Below are positions 36,792 through 46,814 of a DNA stretch of 64,000 nt, in pieces. The position numbers were made by a program, and so were the translations under genes. Every line of letters starts with the position of its first letter. Position 1 is the stretch's first letter. Source of the stretch: Ostreococcus mediterraneus (lineage: Eukaryota > Chlorophyta > Mamiellophyceae > Mamiellales > Bathycoccaceae); NCBI GenBank assembly GCA_012295225.1, contig WMKK01000008.1:434001-498000 (forward strand), in the 5' to 3' direction. The notes under the pieces are model-generated. The model was not told the origin of the DNA and ran no database searches. It was given only the letters and a program-made list of their open reading frames with translations.

Positions 36792-37832
36792 ATGCACGTC
36801 ACTAATGTGGGTGGTTCACTCACCACCGCCGTGTGTCTATCACTCATCGCGTGGTCCGTGCGCGTGCTGCGCAGCGCTAAACATCGCGATCGAGCGCGAA
36901 ATCGACAAACGTTGAGCTCTTCACCGACGGTGAAACTTAGCAAGCAGTCGTACGGGGTGTTGTCACCGAAGGCGTTCTGGATGTTAATAGAGAGTAAACC
37001 AGTGCAATATTTGTTGCTGGATGTTAGACCAGCGAATGATGAAACATCGGGGCCGGTTCACGAGCTTAGCAAGAGACTGAACGTGACGCACATCTTGCCA
37101 GACGAGCTCGCACACGTGCTGCGCAACCGTAATACGTTGTGGAAGAAGAGGTTTCCGGATGTTCCCGTGCCGAGTTTACGAACGACGATGATTTTTGTAA
37201 GTACTCACGGACACAGCTCGTCGCACGCTGCAGCATTGGCGACGAGTTTAGGCTTTGCTCGGTGTTCTGTCGTCGACGGCGGTCTCGCCGCAGCTGTCCC
37301 GTTGACGCATTTCGAATCCAACGGTGTACTCTCGCCGAGCAATAAAAGAGCATTAAGCTTTGATGCATTGATGTTATTGCTCGAAACCGTGCGAGATAAC
37401 GGTAATACGTTGGGTTTGGTGATTTTAGACATCAGGCGATTTGATGAACGAACGCTCTACGGCGCACTCGAGGGCTCGGCACACGTTCCAATCGACTCCC
37501 TTCCCAAAGCGTTGGTATCAAACGATGAAGATTGGATTCGTATGTTTAGGTTTCATAAGCCTTCAGCGGAAGATATGTTGCTCATTCACAGCAGATGTGC
37601 GAAATCTGCAGCTTGGGCCAAACAGCTTCTTTCAGATGCCGGGCTGCACAACTGCCATCTCTACGTCGATGGAACGTACCCTGGTCCTGACGGTCAGATA
37701 AGAACGTATGAAGCATACGGAGAAGGTGACGCTCCACCAGAACCTGTGGAGATTGGACGCACGTTGTCATTTGATCGTACAAAGGCGGAGCGAGAATTAT
37801 TTGACTTGCGAATCCAAGTCGGAGGAGATTGA
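36792..37832 (+). CDS. Tandem rhodanese-domain protein with N-terminal anchor
   Basis: A 346-residue protein with a hydrophobic N-terminal segment (LTTAVCLSLIAWSVRVL, about 10-26) followed by two rhodanese-like folds. Domain 1 (about 55-170) has YLLLDVRPAND and FVSTHGHSSSHAAALATSLGF, in which the active-site Cys position is not a cysteine, so this copy is probably non-catalytic. Domain 2 (about 190-305) has LVILDIRRFDERTLYGALEGSAHVP and the loop LLIHSRCAKSAAWAKQLL, keeping a Cys where sulfurtransferases carry the persulfide. Rhodanese proteins move sulfane sulfur or serve as regulatory folds; the partner here is unknown. The N-terminal anchor could also be a signal peptide. It is convergent with the desaturase gene. 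Confidence 0.78.
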   Translation: MHVTNVGGSLTTAVCLSLIAWSVRVLRSAKHRDRARNRQTLSSSPTVKLSKQSYGVLSPKAFWMLIESKPVQYLLLDVRPANDETSGPVHELSKRLNVTHILPDELAHVLRNRNTLWKKRFPDVPVPSLRTTMIFVSTHGHSSSHAAALATSLGFARCSVVDGGLAAAVPLTHFESNGVLSPSNKRALSFDALMLLLETVRDNGNTLGLVILDIRRFDERTLYGALEGSAHVPIDSLPKALVSNDEDWIRMFRFHKPSAEDMLLIHSRCAKSAAWAKQLLSDAGLHNCHLYVDGTYPGPDGQIRTYEAYGEGDAPPEPVEIGRTLSFDRTKAERELFDLRIQVGGD

Positions 37833-37965
37833 GCAGCAGCAGTAGCTTGTAGTAGTAGTGATTAGTTGATTAGATTGGTTAAGAACACCGTTAGAATTAA
37901 AAGTAAAAGTATATCACAACGAGACAAAATTATACGCGCGTGTGTGTTTGAATGCTAAGTGATTA

Positions 37966-39618
37966 TTATGCGAGCTGAGGGTTGGCGTGGCGCGGAAACA
38001 AGACATCACCAATCTGTTCAGCTCTTCCCATCTCTCTGACGAATCTCCAGAACTCAACGAAAATCGCAGGAAGCGTTCTATAAGACGAATACGGAATGTT
38101 CAACTTAGCAGCTTCTTCCTGAACGATCTTGGCAATAGCGGGATAGTGCACGAAGCAAATAGCCGGGAACAAGTGGTGCTCCACTTGCAAGTTGAGACCG
38201 CCGGTGAAGAAGTTTCCAATCTTTCCACCCCAATCGGCGCTAGTCACCAACTGCTGCACGCCCCAATCGCGCTCCCATGCCTCCCCACCAGTGTCTTCGA
38301 CAACCTTGGCTTCCTTGACGTTGTGGCTCACCGCAAACGTGCACGCGAGTACCATACCTTGGCACGCCGTAAATCCAACGACACCCGCTGCGACAGCCGC
38401 GGCAGAGTGTTGCAAGAGCGGGCCTAAGAGCAAACCAAAGTGCGCAATTTTACCGAGCACAACCGTGGTAAGCTCCCAAGTCGTAGCACCGTGAAGCTTT
38501 GCGCCTTCGGTGTCACGAGTAAACAAGCCAGCAATGTCACCGACTTGGAACGCGACTTGCATCAACGGGAACGCTAAAAACATGTACCATTGCTGAAATC
38601 TGTGATACCACGCCTTCGGGCGACGAGCGTCAAAACGAAGGAGAGGCATGGCTGTGTAAACATCTTGATCCAATGCGTTATCGTTGCAGTGAATGTGGTG
38701 GCTCACCTGGTGATGATAACGCCACATCAAGGATGAGCCGCCGATAAGGTCGTTTGTCAAGCCGAGCACGCCGTTCACCGCAGGTGACGGCGACATCGCG
38801 CCGTGGTTCGCGCAGTGCTGAATCGTAAGTCCGATCCAAGCGCCACCCAAACCAAGGAGCATGCCCGAGAGAAATCCGGGCATCATAGCGTAAACGGTGT
38901 ACGCAAATGTTGCAAAGCCTAAAATGACGCACGTCGCGAAATCGCCACCCATTCTGTGCTTGTTTTTTCCTTCTTCCGGGAAAAGCTCTTCACGGACGCG
39001 GTTCCGAATGTTGTTGTACAAGGGCGAATCGTTAGGTCGCGGGGATCTCGGCACAGCCTCTACCGGGAACCCTTCGAGCTTGGGCAACATGCGGAAGCGC
39101 GCCGTCGCCACCTCTGGACGCAAGTGATAGGATTCCATGAGCGCGGTGCAGTCGCGGCCAATGGCGAGATTTAACAACCAGTTCCCCCCTGGGTGCTTCT
39201 CGAAGAACGGACCCAAGTCATATGCCACATCGCGGTATACCGTCCATTTCGTCTTTTGCCACTTCTCGTCATTCCACGGGTCCGCCGCACCCGGTTGCGC
39301 CACGTCTGGCCTGGGCGTTTGCAACGCCACGCGTTCATCCTCTGTGGGCTTGTCCATCACCGCCGCATCGGACGTGGGCATCGTGGACCCACACGTACGC
39401 GTAGTTCGTGCGTTGTTTTGCATTCGATGCATTCGGAGCCGCACTTCACTACTCCGCACTCGTGCTTGCACGAACGCTTTGCCGTGTTCCCCTCGGGTAA
39501 TCCTCATCGCCGACGTCGCCGTCGTCGTCGTCGTCGTCGTCGTCGTCCCTCGCCCTCCTCGCATCGTCGCGCGCGTTGGGTGTGCGTTGACGCGTGATGT
39601 GGTGGTCATGGTTAACAT
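37966..39618 (-). CDS. Front-end fatty acid desaturase with cytochrome b5 domain
   Basis: A 550-residue membrane desaturase of the front-end type (delta-4/5/6/8), which inserts a double bond between an existing one and the carboxyl end in very-long-chain or C18 polyunsaturated acids. An N-terminal cytochrome b5 domain has FFEKHPGGNW near residue 141. The three His boxes are QHCANHG (about 267), HHQVSHHIH (about 301) and the diagnostic QVEHH (about 480), where the Gln replaces His as expected for front-end enzymes. Four TM segments lie between the boxes. The first 60 residues are Thr/Arg-rich with no acidic residues, consistent with a plastid transit peptide; plastid delta-6 desaturases are known in Ostreococcus. 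Regioselectivity is not readable from sequence, and an acyl-CoA or ER enzyme such as a delta-4 desaturase remains possible. Confidence 0.9.
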   Translation of the reverse strand: MLTMTTTSRVNAHPTRATMRGGRGTTTTTTTTTATSAMRITRGEHGKAFVQARVRSSEVRLRMHRMQNNARTTRTCGSTMPTSDAAVMDKPTEDERVALQTPRPDVAQPGAADPWNDEKWQKTKWTVYRDVAYDLGPFFEKHPGGNWLLNLAIGRDCTALMESYHLRPEVATARFRMLPKLEGFPVEAVPRSPRPNDSPLYNNIRNRVREELFPEEGKNKHRMGGDFATCVILGFATFAYTVYAMMPGFLSGMLLGLGGAWIGLTIQHCANHGAMSPSPAVNGVLGLTNDLIGGSSLMWRYHHQVSHHIHCNDNALDQDVYTAMPLLRFDARRPKAWYHRFQQWYMFLAFPLMQVAFQVGDIAGLFTRDTEGAKLHGATTWELTTVVLGKIAHFGLLLGPLLQHSAAAVAAGVVGFTACQGMVLACTFAVSHNVKEAKVVEDTGGEAWERDWGVQQLVTSADWGGKIGNFFTGGLNLQVEHHLFPAICFVHYPAIAKIVQEEAAKLNIPYSSYRTLPAIFVEFWRFVREMGRAEQIGDVLFPRHANPQLA

Positions 39619-40122
39619 CTTCGTCGTCCACCTCGTCGTCGTCGTCCTTCACCCGCGTCGTGTGACGTCCTCGTCGTCGACGTGACGCCCACCGTCGCGT
39701 GTTCGGGATCGCTATCCACGACCACTCGACGACCGATGGACGACGTCGCGGGTCCGTCCACGCGCCGGGGTCCCGCGATCCCGCGATCCTGGATCGCCCT
39801 CGACGGCGACGGATGGATATCTCGTGGATGTCGTGTGTGGTGCGTGATAGACGTGTGTGTGTCGTACTATGGATCTGGGAGTGCGTGACGTCGTCGTCGT
39901 GTGGTGTGTGTGTGCAGTACGTACGATTGACCATGACTATATGGCGGATTTCCACGCACAATACGCCCACGACGACGCCCCCGACGGACGACCACGCGGT
40001 CGGTGCGTGGGTGTCTGCGTGGGTGTCCGGGTGCATCGCGCGCGCAAGGGACGCGCGACGTGCACGTCAGTGACCACCCAAGCCACCGAGCGTGGCGCGC
40101 GAGGAGGGAGGCGCGGGCACAG

Positions 40123-40159
<37 letters not shown>

Positions 40160-40249
40160 ACGCCGTGGCGTGCAGTCCTCGGTCGCGTGGCACCGCACGT
40201 CCGCGGTGGGCGGGAGTCGTCCTCGGCAAGCCAGGCGAGGCGAAGCGGG
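39619..40249. promoter_or_regulatory. Divergent promoter of desaturase and STAY-GREEN
   Basis: A 631-bp gap with CCGCGATCCTGGATCG-type repeats (CCCGCGATCCCGCGATCC near 39770), GTGTGTGTGT runs near 39850-39910 and a TCG array of about 13 units at 40122-40160. Open frames here are repeat artefacts. Light or circadian control would be expected of the flanking genes but no box is recognised with confidence. Confidence 0.45.
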
Positions 40250-41206
40250 ATGGATAGGGCGTTGATGGCGCCGTCGTGCACGTCAGGGGCGTCAACGCGG
40301 GCGTCAACGACGGGGCAAGTGGGACAACAACGACAATTACGACGAGGACGAGGGTGTTTAGATGAGCGAAACCTCACGCGTGGGCGAACAAAGGTGCATG
40401 GAGGGTGGGGACGACGACGAAGAGAGGTGAGACAGCGACAGCGAAACGCGAAGGCGTCAACGCGATGTATGACGACGCTGAAATACCACGATGCGAGTGC
40501 GATGGGGTGGATCACATGATTCTATACTAACCAAACGTTTCATTGATGCACGTAGGTGGTGACGAGCGCGGTGTTCGACGCGTTAAAGTTTGACCCAGAC
40601 CGCGTATCCGTGGCGTTTGATTCAGGATCAGAGCAACTCGAGCCGGAATCTTTGTTACAGAGACGTTATACGTTGACGCACAACGACGTGACACGAAATT
40701 TGACTCTCACGGTTGGCGACTCGTTCAACGATGACCAGACGTCGATTTGGTACACGCGACTGTTACGCGATGAGGTTCTGGCAGAGTGGCGGGAAGATGG
40801 GTTACACGTATTCGTCCAAGTGAGCACGGCCGAAGCGTGGTGGATACGCTGGGCAGCACCCCTTCGCTCTGTAGTTTTTCGACAAAAGCTACCATTAGTT
40901 TTGGACACTTTAAGGTATGCTGAGAGAGAGTTACTGGCTACGTATCCAGAGTTGTACGACAGTCCGGTGTACGTAAACTTCAGTAGCGCTGAAGGCGGAG
41001 GGGATAAAGAGTATTGGGGAGACTTCCGAACGGCAGGATTAGAGGAAACAAAGTCGAGCAGGGTTGTGTGTGCTGATGGAGCAGGACTGGACCCAAGAAT
41101 AGCAGATAATGTCAGAAGTACTATTACGCGACTTCGACGCAACGTCGAGGTGGGCGGGATTTTGCTTCCGGCGAATCCGGCAGCCAACGCAACGCCTCCT
41201 AGATGA
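40250..41206 (+). CDS. SGR: STAY-GREEN magnesium dechelatase, one intron
   Basis: SGR removes the central magnesium of chlorophyll a, the first committed step of chlorophyll breakdown, in the plastid. Exon 2 (40556-41206) contains the SGR core: RRYTLTHNDVTRNLTLTVG, IWYTRLLRDEVLAEW, FRQKLPLVLDTLRYAE, TYPELYDSPVYVNF and KEYWGDFRTA. Exon 1 (40250-40426, 59 codons) starts MDRALMAPSCTSGASTRAS, a Ser/Arg-rich transit peptide. The intron 40427-40555 has donor GTGAGA, branch TACTAAC at 40525-40531 and acceptor CACGTAG; both junctions are in phase 0. The product is 275 residues, the size of land-plant SGR. Without the splice the gene has no ATG in exon 2 near its start, since the frame begins GTG GTG. 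FPGS follows after 65 bp on the same strand. Confidence 0.93.
40427..40555 (+). other. Intron of STAY-GREEN (129 nt)
   Basis: Donor GTGAGA after codon 59, branch TACTAAC at 40525-40531 (identical to the yeast consensus) and acceptor TAG at 40553-40555, 25 nt from the branch adenosine. The exon-2 protein begins VVTSAVFDALKFD, the SGR N-core. Confidence 0.88.
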
Positions 41207-41271
41207 GTTTTATCGACAATATTACCACACATGCGCGTGGTGCATTATATAGAATATTTTAATCGATTTTC

Positions 41272-42876
41272 ATGTTTAGACGAAAACCCAAGCACACAAA
41301 CGCTGACGCAACGAGTCGACGTATCTTGCGAAGTCGACATCAACGTGACCTCCTCACTCTCACTCGCGGAAAGATGCGACGACGCCTAGCGGCACTCGCA
41401 CCTTTCGTGCGAGGTGGGGTCGAATACGTCGCGAGTACAGCTTCAACGTCCACTCCAGTACGATGTCGCGCGTTCACGTCGTCGTTCACATCGGTGGACG
41501 AGTGCCTCAAGTCCTTAGTAAATCACGAAAAAAGCGGCGTTCCTCGGGGCGCAGGGACGAACACGGACGCCGGATTCGATCTAGGGCGAATGCATCGCTT
41601 GTTGTACGACTTTGGGGATCCGCATACGGGATATAACACTATACACATCTCTGGAACAAAGGGTAAAGGAACCACCGTGTCAGTTCTCGCGAGCGTCTTG
41701 CGCGCCGCCGGCTTGAAAGTCGGAACCTACAAGAGTCCTCACGTGTACACGGTGGCAGAACGCATACGTACTAGCGGTAGGAATAACGATGAATCAGGCG
41801 CGCTCCTTGGGGTGTTGAACAAGCTCGGTTCTCTCATTGAAGGTGCGCAACAGCGAGAATGCGGGCAACTGTCGTACTTTGAAGTGTTAACGGCGCTAGC
41901 ATTTACATATTTCAAGCACGTCGAGGTAGACATAGCGATCGTTGAAGTAGGTTTAGGCGGTAGCCGAGATGCCACAAACGTCCTGCGACCTGAAAATTTG
42001 GAAGCAGCGGTGATAACCCATATTGGTGAAGAACACTTAGACGCGCTTGGAGGTTCCATCGAAACAATTGTCGAGGCGAAGGCGGGCATCGCACACAAGG
42101 GAAGGCCGGTATTTTACGCCCCTAATGTCGACGATAGAGTCTCAACACTTCTTGCAAGTGCTCTTGATGCACAGGGAGCGAACGATATTCGGAACATTCG
42201 CGCTGAATCCCGACTTATCGGCTACGCCACGGAGGGCTCAACGACGCTTCAAGAGCTCGACATTGATGTATGGCTAGATGATAAGCCCGAGTTTCGACTC
42301 TCAAACGTACGCGTTCCATTGATTGGTCCTCACCAACGCGAGAACATAAACACGTGTCTACGTCTTTTGTGTTGGTTGCGGGCGAATGGAAGGTTGAACG
42401 TCTCGGTTGACGACATTCGCGTTGGACTCGAAACGACTCACAGTCCCGGAAATTTTGAAGTGTTTACTCGTCCTGAAGGATCAATCCTGATCGCCGACGG
42501 CGCGCACACAAACGGTTCGGCAAAAGTTCTCATACAAACACTAAATGAGTTGTATCCGAATCGAAAATTCATATTTGTTGTCGCCATGGCTGACGACAAG
42601 GATCATTGTGGGTTTCTGAGAGAATTGTACGCCGCCAAACCGGTTTCTGTGTATTGTACGCAAATAAACGTAGCGGGGGGTACGTTGCGGACTACTCGCG
42701 CTAATGTGCTGGCATCAGCGCACGACTCATCATCGAGTGAACCAGAGCCCATCATAGATTCTGTTTTTGACACGGCGTTGAGTAATGCGCTCGAACGCGC
42801 TGAAGAGGACGGCGCCATCGTTGTCGTCACGGGCTCACTCTATACTTTCACAGCACTGCAAAAAGCATTGTTCTAG
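41272..42876 (+). CDS. FPGS: Folylpolyglutamate synthase
   Basis: A 534-residue FolC/FPGS ligase that adds gamma-linked glutamates to folates, trapping them in the compartment. The ATP P-loop is ISGTKGKGTTVSVLASVL (about residue 125). It has KSPHVYTVAERIRTSGR, DIAIVEVGLGGSRDATNV (metal-binding His/Glu region nearby), ITHIGEEHLDALGGSIETI and the C-terminal DGAHTNGSAKVL. The first about 75 residues are Arg/Ser/Thr-rich and acid-poor, so the enzyme is probably organellar; mitochondrial, plastid and cytosolic forms exist in plants. ATG 41272 gives the longest presequence; ATG 41374 (MRRRLAALAPFV) would give a shorter amphipathic one. The gene is intronless and runs 72 bp from the convergent AsnRS gene. 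Confidence 0.94.
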   Translation: MFRRKPKHTNADATSRRILRSRHQRDLLTLTRGKMRRRLAALAPFVRGGVEYVASTASTSTPVRCRAFTSSFTSVDECLKSLVNHEKSGVPRGAGTNTDAGFDLGRMHRLLYDFGDPHTGYNTIHISGTKGKGTTVSVLASVLRAAGLKVGTYKSPHVYTVAERIRTSGRNNDESGALLGVLNKLGSLIEGAQQRECGQLSYFEVLTALAFTYFKHVEVDIAIVEVGLGGSRDATNVLRPENLEAAVITHIGEEHLDALGGSIETIVEAKAGIAHKGRPVFYAPNVDDRVSTLLASALDAQGANDIRNIRAESRLIGYATEGSTTLQELDIDVWLDDKPEFRLSNVRVPLIGPHQRENINTCLRLLCWLRANGRLNVSVDDIRVGLETTHSPGNFEVFTRPEGSILIADGAHTNGSAKVLIQTLNELYPNRKFIFVVAMADDKDHCGFLRELYAAKPVSVYCTQINVAGGTLRTTRANVLASAHDSSSSEPEPIIDSVFDTALSNALERAEEDGAIVVVTGSLYTFTALQKALF

Positions 42877-42948
42877 GAACTAGTAGTATATTTAGCTTTA
42901 GGCGCATAGAAGAATATGTAGTCTTACACTATCAGCTATAGAAATAGT

Positions 42949-44859
42949 CTAGAATTCAGCGCTGCCTGGGTAGCGGGGGAAGGGAATGGCATCACGAATG
43001 TTCTCCACGCCGGTGACGTAACACACCAAGCGTTCAAACCCGAGACCAAAACCAGCGTGCGGTTGAGAGCCGTAGCGTCTCAAGTCTAAGTACCACCAGT
43101 ACGATTCCTTCTCTAATCCATTGTCTTCGATACGACGTTCTAACACGTCCAGACGCTCTTCTCTTTGGCTACCACCCATCAACTCCCCAACGCGTGGCAC
43201 CAGCACATCCATCGCCGCCACGGTTTTGTTGTCGTCGTTCAAGCGCATGTAGAAAGCTTTGATGTCCTTCGGATAGTCGCGGACGATGACTGGACGATCC
43301 TTGAACACTTCTTCAGTAATGTACCTTTCGTGTTCGCTCTGGAGATCTGAACCCCATTCGACAGGGAATTCAAACTTCTTCTTCGCGGCTAAAACATGCT
43401 CGACGGCTTCGGTGTACGTAATGCGTGCAAACTCTTGAGACGCAACTCCTCGCAAGCGCTCGCGGAGATTGTCCTTGGCGACATTCTTCTCGAAAAATTC
43501 AAGATCCTCATCGCAGTGCTCGAGAACGTGATTGATGCAGTACTTCAAGTAGGCTTCGGCGCAATCCATGTCGTCGTTCAAGTCGGCAAACGCCATCTCG
43601 GGCTCAACCATCCAGAACTCAGCCAAATGGCGAGAGGTGTTGCTATTTTCAGCACGGAAGGTAGGGCCAAACGTATATACATCGTTCACAGCACAAGCCA
43701 TGATTTCACCGTTCAGCTGCCCTGAAACAGTCAAGTACGAAGGCTTGGAGAAGAAGTCTTGCGTGTAGTCGATGGAGCCGTCCTTGTTGGTTGGCAGCGA
43801 CGTGCTTCCACCAGTGCTCTTCAAGGCTTCAACATCAGCCTTGGCTTGCAAGAGCTTAGCTACTTCGGCGTCAACTTGCTCTTTTGTCGCACCTCCCGCC
43901 TTCATGGCTTCCTTGAGCGTCTTTACGGTATCGCCTTGAGCCTTGACCTTGGATTCAGCCGCCGCGACTGCTTCGGGCGATGGTCCGGCGCCGGCTTGTA
44001 AGCCGTTCAAAAGAGTCGTGACCTGGAACTGTTCTCCCGCACCTTCGCAATCGGAAGCGGTAACGATCGGGGTGTTGACGTACAAAAAGCCGTTTTCTTG
44101 GAAAAACTTGTGCGTGGCGTACGCGAGTTGGTTACGAACTCGGGAAACGGCGCCGATGGTGTTTGTACGCGGTCGCAAGTGCGCAATCGAACGCAAGTAC
44201 TCCAACGTATGACGCTTCTTTTGTAACGGATAAGATTCTGGATCGGCGGGACCAATGACTTCAAGTTCGTTCACCAACAATTCAGCCGCTTGCTTACCCC
44301 CCGGGCTCGCCACAAGCGCTCCGCGCACAGACACCGCGGCGCCCGTGGTGACAACCCCAGAGTTGATGACGTCCCAAGCTTGCGTCCCTTCGTTCACGAC
44401 GGCTTGCATACCAGAGATGTTACTGCCATCATTCAAATCAATAAACGCTCGTTCTTTTTGCGTGCGCACCGATCGCGCCCATCCACGAATTTCGAGCTCT
44501 TCCCCCACCCGAGACGCTCCGCCGTCGACACCCTTTATGCGCGCAATCTTCTCTGGTCGCGTGAACCCGCTCGTGGACTTCCCAGCGGCGCGCGTCGTCG
44601 CCTGACGCATCGGTCGCATCGCGGGCGACACCCCCGTTCGCATGCGTTCCTGTGCCCCAATCATCGGTCGCATCGCCGTCTTCGTGCGTGCGTCGCAACC
44701 CAGCTCGCGGTGGTGCGCGTAGCACGCCGAGGTCGTGGCGCACCGCATCGTCGTCGTCGTCGTCGTCGTCGTCGCGAGTCGTCCTCGCACGTGTCGCGCC
44801 ACGCACTTGGCCCTCGTCGTCGTCGTCTTCGTCGTCGTCGCAATCACTCGCGACATCAT
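42949..44859 (-). CDS. Asparaginyl-tRNA synthetase with internal WHEP-like segment
   Basis: A 636-residue class IIb AsnRS that charges tRNA-Asn. An OB-fold anticodon-binding domain ([22 protein letters not shown]) precedes the catalytic core: motif 2 [21 protein letters not shown] and motif 3 [21 protein letters not shown] with GLGFERL. Between VTTLLNG and [13 protein letters not shown] the core carries about 80 extra residues (about 295-375) containing [12 protein letters not shown] and [21 protein letters not shown], which read as a WHEP-type helix-turn-helix. A similar insertion is known in some eukaryotic AsnRS. The first about 100 residues are Thr/Arg/Met-rich, suggesting organelle import. 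ATG 44859 ([10 protein letters not shown]) is listed; ATG 44919 would add an Asp run before it and is less transit-like. Confidence 0.92.
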   Translation of the reverse strand: MMSRVIATTTKTTTTRAKCVARHVRGRLATTTTTTTTMRCATTSACYAHHRELGCDARTKTAMRPMIGAQERMRTGVSPAMRPMRQATTRAAGKSTSGFTRPEKIARIKGVDGGASRVGEELEIRGWARSVRTQKERAFIDLNDGSNISGMQAVVNEGTQAWDVINSGVVTTGAAVSVRGALVASPGGKQAAELLVNELEVIGPADPESYPLQKKRHTLEYLRSIAHLRPRTNTIGAVSRVRNQLAYATHKFFQENGFLYVNTPIVTASDCEGAGEQFQVTTLLNGLQAGAGPSPEAVAAAESKVKAQGDTVKTLKEAMKAGGATKEQVDAEVAKLLQAKADVEALKSTGGSTSLPTNKDGSIDYTQDFFSKPSYLTVSGQLNGEIMACAVNDVYTFGPTFRAENSNTSRHLAEFWMVEPEMAFADLNDDMDCAEAYLKYCINHVLEHCDEDLEFFEKNVAKDNLRERLRGVASQEFARITYTEAVEHVLAAKKKFEFPVEWGSDLQSEHERYITEEVFKDRPVIVRDYPKDIKAFYMRLNDDNKTVAAMDVLVPRVGELMGGSQREERLDVLERRIEDNGLEKESYWWYLDLRRYGSQPHAGFGLGFERLVCYVTGVENIRDAIPFPRYPGSAEF

Positions 44860-44872
44860 CGTCGTATCACCC

Positions 44873-44909
<37 letters not shown>

Positions 44910-45017
44910 GTGTCGTCATGGGCGACGTCACCAGTCACGCCCCTGGCGCGGCGCACCCATCGACGCGCAGACTCGGTCGAAAGAACACCGAGTCGGTGCG
45001 CGCGTGGGTCGAGTCGA

Positions 45018-45048
45018 GTTGAGTTGGGTTGGGTTGGGTTGGGTTGAG
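45018..45048 (+). repeat. GTTGG pentanucleotide array upstream of VPS36
   Basis: Four perfect TTGGG/GTTGG units flanked by degenerate GAGTT units, about 85 bp before the VPS36 ATG at 45130 and 160 bp from the AsnRS ATG. The plus strand is G-rich and could form a G-quadruplex-like structure; it resembles a degenerate telomere-type repeat but not the TTTAGGG sequence. Confidence 0.6.
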
Positions 45049-45129
45049 TGGTCGGTTGCGTGCGTGACCGTTGATTGATTGTCGGCGTCGTCGTCAGAGC
45101 GATGGGTGACGGACGACACGGACGATTGC

Positions 45130-46302
45130 ATGGCACGCGAAGACATCGTCGAGTTTACCACGCATGGACGATTCGCGCACGAACGAGGCGAGGTGGAGGT
45201 GTTTCGCGTCGCCGATGACGCGCGCACAGAGGCGGTGGTGGTGCGTGGGACCGATGACGACGAGGAGGAGGACGCCGATGGGCGGGGGACGTTGGGGGTG
45301 TCCATGATGGTGTGCACGAGCGCTCGAGTCGTGGCGGTGTTCGCGAGCACCGCGATGACACCTAGGCGTGCGGTTGGGTTGAGATATAGCGCAATCACGC
45401 GCGTCGAGCGCATGAAAAAGAAGCACATGTTGTCCAGGACGAGACGGGTGCGCGTGGTAACCGGGACGAGGGAGTATGAGTTTCACATCAAAGGATCTGA
45501 TGGTGATACGTTCGCCCGAGTGGTCGAGGAACAAGTGAGAAAGTACGAAGATGGCGTGCGTCGAGTACAGGCGGCGGAAGAGGCTAAAGCGCAGGCAACG
45601 GTGGAGGCATCCGCGGCGACGGCGGGCATCGGCGGCGTCTTTAACCGACAGCGCGAACGAGTAGAAGAAACAAATAGGACGTTAGATGAGGCGTTCTCAG
45701 ATCTTTCGTCATTAATGAGCAAAGCTCGAGAGCTCGTGGTTCTCGCGGAGCGACTTGCGGAATCATCTGGGACAAACAAAGCGGAGAATTCTGAGCTTCA
45801 ACGTCTCGTGTTGAGTCTCGGGATTACAAGTCCAGTGACGCGGGCGACGAGCGGAGCATCGTTTCACCACGAACTGTCCAGGCAACTAGCAGATTGGATC
45901 GTACCAATACTAGCAAAAGAAGACGGAATCATCACTCTAACGGATGCGTTCTGTTTATTTAATCGAGCCAGAGGAACGGAGCTCGTTTCGCCCCAGGACA
46001 TGCTCGCGGCGTGCGAATCGTGGGACGCGCTCGGGATCGATTTGCATCTCAGACGGTTTGAAAGCGGCGTCGTAGTGATTCATACGAAAGAAAGATCAGA
46101 CGAGCACGCGTGTTCAAAGTTTAAGGCTGCTTTGAGTTCATTTGAAAGCTCGATAGATTCATATGAGGCGGCGCAAATATTACACACGACGCCCGAAATA
46201 GCGCTCGAGTACCTCTACATGGCTGAAAGCGAAGGAATTCTGTGTCGCGACGACGGACCTCGTCAAATGCGATTTTTTGCAAATCGTTTTAGTGAATTTT
46301 AG
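45130..46302 (+). CDS. VPS36: ESCRT-II subunit VPS36
   Basis: A 390-residue VPS36, the ESCRT-II subunit that binds ubiquitin and phosphoinositide through an N-terminal GLUE domain and drives endosomal sorting. Residues 1-135 have a PH/GLUE-like pattern: RGEVEVFRVADD, SMMVCTSARVVAVFAS and REYEFHIKGSDGDTFARVVEEQV, with an Asp/Glu insertion (TDDDEEEDADG) in the loop. The C-terminal EAP30 winged-helix pair (about 235-390) contains LADWIVPILAKEDGIITLTDAFCLFNRARG, DMLAACESWDALGIDLHLRRF and IALEYLYMAESEGILCRDDG. A helical linker joins them. The start at 45130 is the first ATG, since the frame before it has only TTG. It is convergent with eIF1A with 83 bp between stops. Confidence 0.92.
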   Translation: MAREDIVEFTTHGRFAHERGEVEVFRVADDARTEAVVVRGTDDDEEEDADGRGTLGVSMMVCTSARVVAVFASTAMTPRRAVGLRYSAITRVERMKKKHMLSRTRRVRVVTGTREYEFHIKGSDGDTFARVVEEQVRKYEDGVRRVQAAEEAKAQATVEASAATAGIGGVFNRQRERVEETNRTLDEAFSDLSSLMSKARELVVLAERLAESSGTNKAENSELQRLVLSLGITSPVTRATSGASFHHELSRQLADWIVPILAKEDGIITLTDAFCLFNRARGTELVSPQDMLAACESWDALGIDLHLRRFESGVVVIHTKERSDEHACSKFKAALSSFESSIDSYEAAQILHTTPEIALEYLYMAESEGILCRDDGPRQMRFFANRFSEF

Positions 46303-46385
46303 GCTTAGAAGTTTAGATTTTGATAGCAACTCAATGGCACTTCACCGCCAGACTACAAGATTTGGTACAGCTAAAATCGTTTCGT

Positions 46386-46814
46386 TTAAATGTCATTGAT
46401 GTCGTCGAAATCGAAGAAGTCGTCGTTCTCGCCACGCTCTTCTTCGAATGTATCGGTATCATTGACACGGAAAGTCTCAGGAAGTTCGCCATATGCCTTC
46501 AACGAACGCGCTTCGTCCGCCAAGTACTTCAAGATGACATCCGCCTTCTCATCTTGAAAGTCACGCAAACCCAAAAGGATGATATCCCCGGTGTTCACCC
46601 ACACCTTCTTTCGCATCTTACCACGGATGTGACATAAACGCTTCACCCCATCGATGCACTGCGCCTCCAAACGCCCGTTCCCGAGCATTCTCAACACCTG
46701 AGCGTATTCCTGTCCATCTTCTTTGAAGATGAGCTCGCGCTTCTCGTCTCCTCCGTCACCCTTCCCGCGACGGCGGTTCTTCCCACCTTTGCCCTTGGCG
46801 CCTCCCTTCGGCAT
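46386..46814 (-). CDS. EIF1A: Translation initiation factor eIF1A
   Basis: A 142-residue eIF1A, which with eIF1 opens the 40S subunit for scanning and start-site selection. The N-terminal tail is Lys/Arg/Gly-rich ([17 protein letters not shown]), the OB fold (about 25-95) has [20 protein letters not shown] and [23 protein letters not shown], and the C-terminal tail is acidic and ends [12 protein letters not shown], matching the conserved eIF5B-binding DIDDI end. Length equals that of plant and human eIF1A. It is intronless. The upstream 485 bp contain a telo-box-like element on its strand. Confidence 0.97.
   Translation of the reverse strand: MPKGGAKGKGGKNRRRGKGDGGDEKRELIFKEDGQEYAQVLRMLGNGRLEAQCIDGVKRLCHIRGKMRKKVWVNTGDIILLGLRDFQDEKADVILKYLADEARSLKAYGELPETFRVNDTDTFEEERGENDDFFDFDDINDI

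Noticed and set aside
44290-45078. Plus-strand frame of about 260 codons opposite the AsnRS 5' end
   Set aside because: Arg/His/Val runs from TCG arrays; opposite a well-supported AsnRS.
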